From assembly GCF_018873765.1 (NCBI RefSeq), contig NC_057922.1, forward strand, positions 18,117,563 through 18,181,562: 64,000 bases of DNA, given 5' to 3'. Made by a program: the position numbers and the translations under genes. Position 1 is the stretch's first letter. Each line of letters begins with the position of its first letter. The notes beneath the pieces are model-generated. The model did no database searches. It was not told where the DNA came from and saw only the letters and a program-made list of their open reading frames with translations. This document shows positions 58,751 through 64,000 of the stretch, piece by piece. The DNA is from Telopea speciosissima (lineage: Eukaryota; Streptophyta; Magnoliopsida; Proteales; Proteaceae).

Positions 58751-58881
58751 ACAACCCCATCAGGGTCTCATAGACTTCCTGCAAAAGCAAACAAAAGGAA
58801 TACAGTCTGTGACTCAAAGTGTTATATATTCTCTCCACTACTCTCTACTACTATTTCATTTCGTTCTCTCACCATCACCCA

Positions 58882-58890
58882 CCATAAGTA
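58882..58890 (+). promoter_or_regulatory. Degraded TATA box of the protease pseudogene
   Basis: It reads CCATAAGTA, where the copy in unit B has CTATAAGTA (63312-63320) in an otherwise almost identical promoter. The change removes the first T of the TATA core. Confidence 0.45.
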
Positions 58891-58966
58891 CACACTTCTC
58901 CAAACACTCCCTCACCACACTTCTCCTCTCTCACTCTCTCGCTTCCCTCCCCCAAGTCCCCAACCC

Positions 58967-60291
58967 ATGGGGACAACACCACCACTCCCTCTGCTAGTCG
59001 CCTCCCTATCACTCTTAGCCCTTCTCTGCCTCTGCCCTTCTCTCAAGGATCCACCCTCAGTTGTGGTTCCTCCAACCTTCCAGGCTCCACCCTTGAAGTC
59101 ATGCATGTCTACAGCCCCTGCTCACCTTTCCGCTCCAAGAAAGCCCTCTCTTGGGAACAATCTATCATTGACTTGGCTGCAAAAGACGATGCCCGTCTTC
59201 TCTATCTATCTAGCCTCGTCGCTCGCAGATCAATTGTTCCGATTGCCTCTGGCCGGCAGGTTATCCAGAGCCCAACCTACATTGTCCGGGTCAGGTTTGG
59301 CACACCGGCCCAGCCCATGTTTATGGCCTTGGATACCAGCAGTGATGTTGCTTGGATCCCCTGCACCGGCTGTGTAGGATGCTCTTCTGTCGTCTTCAAC
59401 CCCAACCAAGTCAACAACTTATAAGCCAGTCGGGTGCTCCGCCCCGCAATGCACGCAGGTCCCAAACCCGACTTGCGGTGGTGCAGCCTGTTCATTCAAT
59501 CTAACCTACGGCTCCTCCACCATCGCCGCCACCGTCTCACAAGACAGGCTAGTCCTCGCCACTGATCCTATCCCCGACTACGCCTTCGGTTGCATTAAAG
59601 CAGCCACCGGAATATCGGTACCCCCTCAGGGCTTACTCGGACTCGGTCGGGGCCCCATGTCACTACTCTCCCAATCCAAGTCCCTCTACCAGTCAACCTT
59701 CTCCTACTGCTCGCCCGATTTCCGGTCCGCTAACTTCTCCGGTTCACTCATACTCGGACCAATAGCTCAACCAATACGAATCAATTCACCCCACTCCTCA
59801 ATAACCCAAGAAGGTCCTCCCTCTACTACGTCAACATGATCGGAATCAGCGTCTGTCGACGGCTAGTCAACATCCCGCCTAGCGCACTAGCTTTCAATCC
59901 GACAACCGGTGCCGGAACCATCTTCGACTCGGGCACGGTCTTCACTCGGCTAGTCCAACCGGCCTACATTGCCGTAAGAGACGAGTTCCGGCGGAGGATC
60001 AAGGCCGGACCGGTGTCATCGTTGGGTGGGTTCGATACCTGTTATATGCAGACGGTGGTGTCGCCGACCATGACGCTGCATTTTACGGGGATGAACGTGA
60101 CTTTGCCGCAGGAGAACTTTTTGATACATAGTACGGCAGGGAGTATAACATGCTTGGCCATGGCAGCTTCGCCGAATAACGTGAATTCGGTGCTGAATGT
60201 GATAGCGAACATGCAGCAGCAGAATCACAGGTTGCTTTACGATGTGCCAAACTCGAGGTTGGGTGTGGCACCTGAACCCTGTACTCATTAA
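58967..60291 (+). pseudogene. AED3-like aspartyl protease pseudogene (unit A)
   Basis: This is a single-exon copy of a pepsin-family (A1) protease. The start ATG and signal peptide (MGTTPPLPLLVASLSLLALL) are kept. An extra tc near 59041 (ctctcaagg, against ctcaagg in unit B) shifts the frame early. An extra a near 59404 (ccaaccaag against ccaccaag) and a third 1-base shift near 59785 (caattcacc) disrupt it further. Between shifts the sequence is well preserved: YIVRVRFGTP, ALDTSSDVAWIPC (first active site), QGLLGLGRGPMSLLSQ, GTIFDSGTVFTRLV (second active-site DSG) and a normal C-terminus ending RLGVAPEPCTH. The high preservation suggests recent loss of function. Its neighbour in unit B is open as far as visible. 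Confidence 0.9.
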
Positions 60292-60473
60292 TTGAAACAT
60301 TTTGATACATAGTAAGTTCATATGCTCTTATGTCTAAGTGTAAGAGCCACATGATCAAACAGCATATTTTGTCTTTAATATCTTTTACAGTTAAACCCAA
60401 CTCGAATAAAAAATTCAACCAAATAACTTCTCTTGAAATTTAAAAATCCTATAATATATATATTGAGAAAGAG

Positions 60474-60644
60474 AACGCTATTTGATCGCGTGCGGTACCC
60501 GTCCTTTGTGTCCAGACATAAGCTTATGCAAAATAACCACCATGTCCTTAGAGATTTTCATCTTTTCATTGGGGCGTGGCAGTCATTTTGCACAGCCCTG
60601 TGTTTGGTGCAGGGACTATGCACCGCACACGACCAAGTAGCATT
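60474..60644. mobile_element. MITE family C, unbroken copy (empty site for the LTR element)
   Basis: The left end aacgctatttgatcgcgtgc is the inverse of gcacacgaccaagtagcatt. The centre reads caccatgtccttagagattt, exactly where the unit-A copy is opened by the gypsy element. No convincing target duplication of the MITE itself was found. Confidence 0.85.
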
Positions 60645-62186
60645 ATTTCTCTCATATATATTATAAAATTGAGAGAGAGAGAGAGAGATTAATTTCTTAA
60701 AGGAGCACTCGAATTTATCAATCCACCCCTATGAAATAAAAAATTCCATTGAAACAGATGTTCATGCTTGCTCTCAATGACCCAAATGTTGATGCAAGGG
60801 TTACACAACCAATCAGCATCTGTTCCCCAAAATTTAATATGCATAATATAAACAGATTCACCTTGCTTACCCTTTGATCATTGGTCTTCAAAGATGCAAA
60901 GGTTTTGAATTATTGCTGGGAGCTATTTTAAGATTTTGTCATTTTGACCTTCCTCTAACCCATAGCAACATATATAACCAAAATTCGTAAGCACATATTA
61001 TTTCAGAGAAATCTTTGGGTGAGTCATGACGTTATGCTATTGGAAGTTGCCAATGGGTTCTACTGGTAAGGTCTGTAGGTCCGTTTGTCTTTAAAGTACA
61101 ATTTTTTTCAGAAATATTTTAGAAAGTAAAAGAAAATTTTATTAGATTAAAAAAAAAAAATATATATATATATATTTTTTAAAGAAAACAAGGTAGAATC
61201 TTCTTTAATTTATATTTTATTTATTGAAGGTGGGCCTACAATGATATTAACCCACTAAGATCTGCAAACTGGTTATTAAATAGTTAATGCTAATAATAGT
61301 AGTGAGTGATGCAAGAGTTAATGTGATGAGAGTGTTGAGATATTAACACCCTTCATTCATCTGTCATCAGACCACAATACTTCTTCCTTTTAATTGATAG
61401 ATTTATTCTCTCATTAAAAAAATAAAAGTTTATTCTCAAATAGAATAGGATAGAATAGAATATCCTCTCTTCTACTTCAGCATCTTTTTCAAGCCCCGAA
61501 ACATACTCCTATCTAAATGACAAATCATGTTTGCATCATATAGAAAAAAATTAAGAATATTTTCATCTTCGAAAGCATATTGAAGTTACTATGTGTGAGT
61601 TTTGATGTCATTTGTTGGGAACTCGGTAGAACTCATTCTTAAAGGTTTACTGCTAAAAATAGGGTATTCAAATACGTATAAACTTTTATATCGGGCTATT
61701 GACATCAGATATGAGATCGATTCCTTTCGTGTTAAACCCCTACAATCTCTTTCTCTCTTTCACACACAGACAGTGCTTTTGCATTGTTTATAGGATAATT
61801 GAATTGTCTTGTCGTCCTTCGTTTCCAGAGAAGATTCAACCAAAGTAGTGAATGAGTCTCCTTCTATGAAGCATCCTTAAAATTTGTGGTGCTTTAACTA
61901 AGGAAAAAAAATTTTGTGGAAGAGTGTGCGTCCTGCATCCAAACACAAAGGAGGCAAAATGACTGGCTCACCCCCCTCCATGAAAAGCAATAATGATCGC
62001 CTTGATGATGCCTTCGTGCATGCTCCCATTGGCCCCCCATATACACAGGAGCCAAGTTCTCCCCACAGAGAATTCTTCCCCTTTTAATTAAATAAACAAA
62101 ATTGCTGCATCACCTTCATATATTATAGCTATTGTACAATCTTGGAGTCAAGGATTACATTACTTAAGAATCGGTAATAAATAGAA

Positions 62187-62355
62187 GGGAAAAAGTTCTC
62201 TGTTCGGGAGTGTGGCCTACGCCAACACTCCCATGAGTCCATCTCTTTCTTCCCAATGTGAAAAGACACTTTTAACCCCCTATTTTAAGGAGGAGAGAGA
62301 TAGACACATGGGAATGCTGGCGTAGACCACACTCCCATACAAAAAACTGTTTCCC
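62187..62355. mobile_element. MULE-like foldback MITE (family A), 9-bp TSD, empty site in unit A
   Basis: This 169-bp element starts gggaaaaagttctctgttcg and ends ctgtttccc. Target duplications taaatagaa lie at 62178-62186 and 62356-62364. Unit A has taaatagaa only once, in ggtaataaatagaaataata near 56970-56990, without an element. The arms of about 65 bp are inverse to each other (gggagtgtggcctacgcca against tggcgtagaccacactccc). Confidence 0.92.
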
Positions 62356-63311
62356 TAAATAGAAATAATATCAATGGAAGATGGTATGACACTATTGACT
62401 CTTTTAAGTCTATTTTGAATACCCATAATCCTTACACCAAAAAAGGAAAAATACCTATAATCCATTAATGCGAATACCAAAAAAAAAAAAGGTCTCATAC
62501 ACATCAAGGCTATCACAAGGTGTCATTAAATCTAAACTTTTCCTTACACTGGTTCAGAAAGAAAAAAAACTGTTGCCTTCGGATTCCATACACCCTTTTA
62601 GAAAGAAAAGCTGTGGACTTTGGGGATGTTTAAACCGTACAGTAGATCCCACTGTGATGCACATGCTCCCGTATTAGAGACAAAGTAGAGTTAGATATTC
62701 CATTAATTAATCTTACTCACAAGTCACAAGTGTGCTGTGGGGTTACCATCCCACTACACTAACAATATATATATATATATTTGCTTCTTGAAAAATGAAA
62801 ATGAAATAAAGTTACAAAATCATCATCTTCATACGCGTCTACAACTCTATTTTAATTCACCATGCGTATTAGGTTAAAAGGAGGGATTATTGACTGACTA
62901 GTAGTCAAGATGACTCTGGGATTTTAGCTATATTCAATTATGATTGCAAGTTATGATACATTTTAGTTCCCAAAAAGACATTAATTATATAAAGTGGCAT
63001 TAACCCTATTCATCCCCCTATAATTATTATTCCAGTGCCAGATCCTAGTCCTCCTATCATTATAAAGCAATTGCCAAATTCTCAAAAGCCCATACCATTC
63101 TACAGTCCCTTTACCCCCAAACCCTAAAATATTTTTTTATTTAAAAAAAATAAAAATTCATACCCCATAAAAAGGTGGGGACAACCCCATGAGGGTCTCA
63201 TAGACTTCCTGCAAAAGCAAACAAATGGAATACAGTCTGTGACTCAAAGTGTTAGCTATTCTCTCCACTACTCTCTACTACTATTTCATTTCGTTCCCTC
63301 ACCATCACCCA

Positions 63312-63320
63312 CTATAAGTA
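63312..63320 (+). promoter_or_regulatory. TATA box of the AED3-like protease gene (unit B)
   Basis: CTATAAGTA lies 77 nt upstream of the ATG, with a CT-rich leader (ctctctctctcgcttccc) between them. This spacing fits a plant core promoter with a short 5' UTR. Confidence 0.6.
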
Positions 63321-63396
63321 CACACTTCTCCAAACACTCCCTCACCACACTTCTCCTCTCTCTCTCTCTCGCTTCCCCCCCCCAAGTCCCCAAGCC

Positions 63397-64000
63397 ATGA
63401 GGACAACACCACCACTCCCTCTGCTAGTCCTCTCCCTATCACTCTTAGCCCTTCGCTGCCTCTGCCCTTCTCAAGGATCCACCCTCAGTTGTGGCTCCTC
63501 CAACAATGAAGGCTCCACTCTTGAAGTCATGCATGTCTACAGCCCTTGCTCACCTTTCCGCCCCAAGAAAGCCCTCTCTTGGGAACAATCTATCCTTGAC
63601 TTGGCTGCAAAAGACGATGCCCGTCTTCTCTATCTATCTAGCCTCGTCGCTCGTAGATCAATTGTTCCGATTGCCTCCGGCCGGCAGGTTATCCAGAGCC
63701 CAACCTACATTGTCCGGGTCAGATTTGGCACACCGGCCCAGCCCATGTTTATGGCCTTGGATACCAGCAGTGATGTTGCTTGGATCCCCTGCACCGGCTG
63801 TGTAGGATGCTCTTCCGTCGTCTTCAATCCCACCAAGTCAACAACTTATAAGCCAGTCGGGTGCTCCGCCCCGCAATGCACGCAGGTCCCAAACCCGACT
63901 TGCGATGGTGCCGCCTGCTCATTCAATCTAACCTACGGCTCCTCCACCGTCGCCGCCACCATATCACAAGACAGGCTAGTCCTTGCCACCGATCCTATCC
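63397..64000 (+). CDS. AED3-like apoplastic aspartyl protease (unit B), 5' part, runs off the window
   Basis: 201 codons plus one base are visible, open to the window end with no intron. Residues 1-25 form a signal peptide (MRTTPPLPLLVLSLSLLALR and on), so the product should be secreted. The propeptide-like region includes LEVMHVYSPCSPF. The mature A1 peptidase domain starts near YIVRVRFGTPAQPMFMALDT, with the first catalytic aspartate in DTSSD at residue 122. The usual DTGS glycine is Ser here, as I recall for the AED3 group (At1g09750, LDTSND). Cys pairs in IPCTGCVGCSS fit the plant nucellin-like subclass. AED3 is linked to systemic immunity in Arabidopsis; a role here is inference. The ATG at 63397 is chosen for the signal peptide and TATA spacing. 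The second active site is beyond the window. Confidence 0.92.
   Translation, partial: MRTTPPLPLLVLSLSLLALRCLCPSQGSTLSCGSSNNEGSTLEVMHVYSPCSPFRPKKALSWEQSILDLAAKDDARLLYLSSLVARRSIVPIASGRQVIQSPTYIVRVRFGTPAQPMFMALDTSSDVAWIPCTGCVGCSSVVFNPTKSTTYKPVGCSAPQCTQVPNPTCDGAACSFNLTYGSSTVAATISQDRLVLATDPI

Larger units (their letters stand above)
48078..60305 (+). repeat. Tandem segmental duplication, unit A (aspartyl protease block)
   Basis: The start (tttgatagtaagttcatatg) matches the start of unit B (tttgatacatagtaagttca, near 60300). Order and orientation are the same through the MITE at 48247, AT-rich flank, repeats and protease gene. Unit A is larger because of a 5.9-kb LTR element, about 1.0 kb at 55866-56873 and 0.9 kb at 57841-58750. 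Without these, both units are about 4.4 kb from the breakpoint to the expected end of the protease gene. Confidence 0.88.
60306..64000 (+). repeat. Tandem segmental duplication, unit B (continues past the window)
   Basis: Begins directly after the end of the unit-A pseudogene with tagtaagttcatatgctctt, the same sequence that opens unit A at 48083. It lacks the three large insertions of unit A but has its own family-A MITE at 62187-62355. A block at 62720-62890 (with an AT microsatellite) differs from 57425-57530 in unit A. Confidence 0.88.

Noticed and set aside
1-64000. A new multi-gene system (operon-like or biosynthetic cluster)
   Set aside because: The host genes present (quinone reductase pair, arabinosyltransferase, protease pair) are unrelated in function and widely spaced. 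Nothing suggests a functional cluster.

Overview
This is nuclear DNA from a flowering plant. Evidence: GT-AG introns in plant gene families (NAD(P)H:quinone oxidoreductase, hydroxyproline O-arabinosyltransferase, AED3-type aspartyl protease), a tRNA-Tyr gene with an intron, AT-rich intergenic DNA, and many MITEs, SINEs and LTR-retrotransposon fossils. The species cannot be fixed from sequence alone; an early-diverging eudicot or magnoliid is a guess. There are no operons and no prokaryotic features. Only about 4 kb of the 64 kb is host coding sequence.

Layout. 1-2.7 kb: MITEs, no gene. 2.76-12.77 kb: a head-to-tail segmental duplication carrying two three-exon, minus-strand NQR-type quinone reductase genes (3154-4710 and 9465-10845). 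Both are open and predicted to encode 190 residues, with six amino-acid differences. A gag-bearing gypsy fossil (about 6.56-9.06 kb) lies at the junction. 12.8-30.4 kb: repeat-rich DNA with MULE-like, foldback and possible CACTA-like elements, a tRNA-Tyr gene (21297-21454) and a LINE-like tail. 30.4-41.6 kb: an eight-coding-exon HPAT/RDN1-type arabinosyltransferase gene on the plus strand. Its last intron is about 7.8 kb and holds a gypsy fossil and a SINE. 41.6-48 kb: intergenic, with an RNase H-like gene fragment cut by a foldback element. 48.08-64 kb: a second tandem duplication carrying two aspartyl protease copies. The first (58967-60291) is a frameshifted pseudogene; the second (63397 to the window end) is open as far as visible.

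The two duplications act as internal controls, because an insertion in one unit can be compared with the empty site in the other. This dates a 5.9-kb non-autonomous gypsy element, a 169-bp MULE-like MITE with 9-bp target-site duplications (TSDs), two insertions of about 0.9-1.0 kb, a foldback element, and one of a set of very small A/T-tailed insertions. The most unusual signals are these 14-20-bp insertions flanked by 7-16-bp direct repeats, which look like SINE/LINE retroposition reduced almost to the tail, and a tRNA-Tyr intron of about 85 nt that appears to be a normal 20-nt intron plus a 54-nt insert and an 11-nt target duplication.

All coordinates, splice sites and comparisons were read by eye; no database search or alignment was run.
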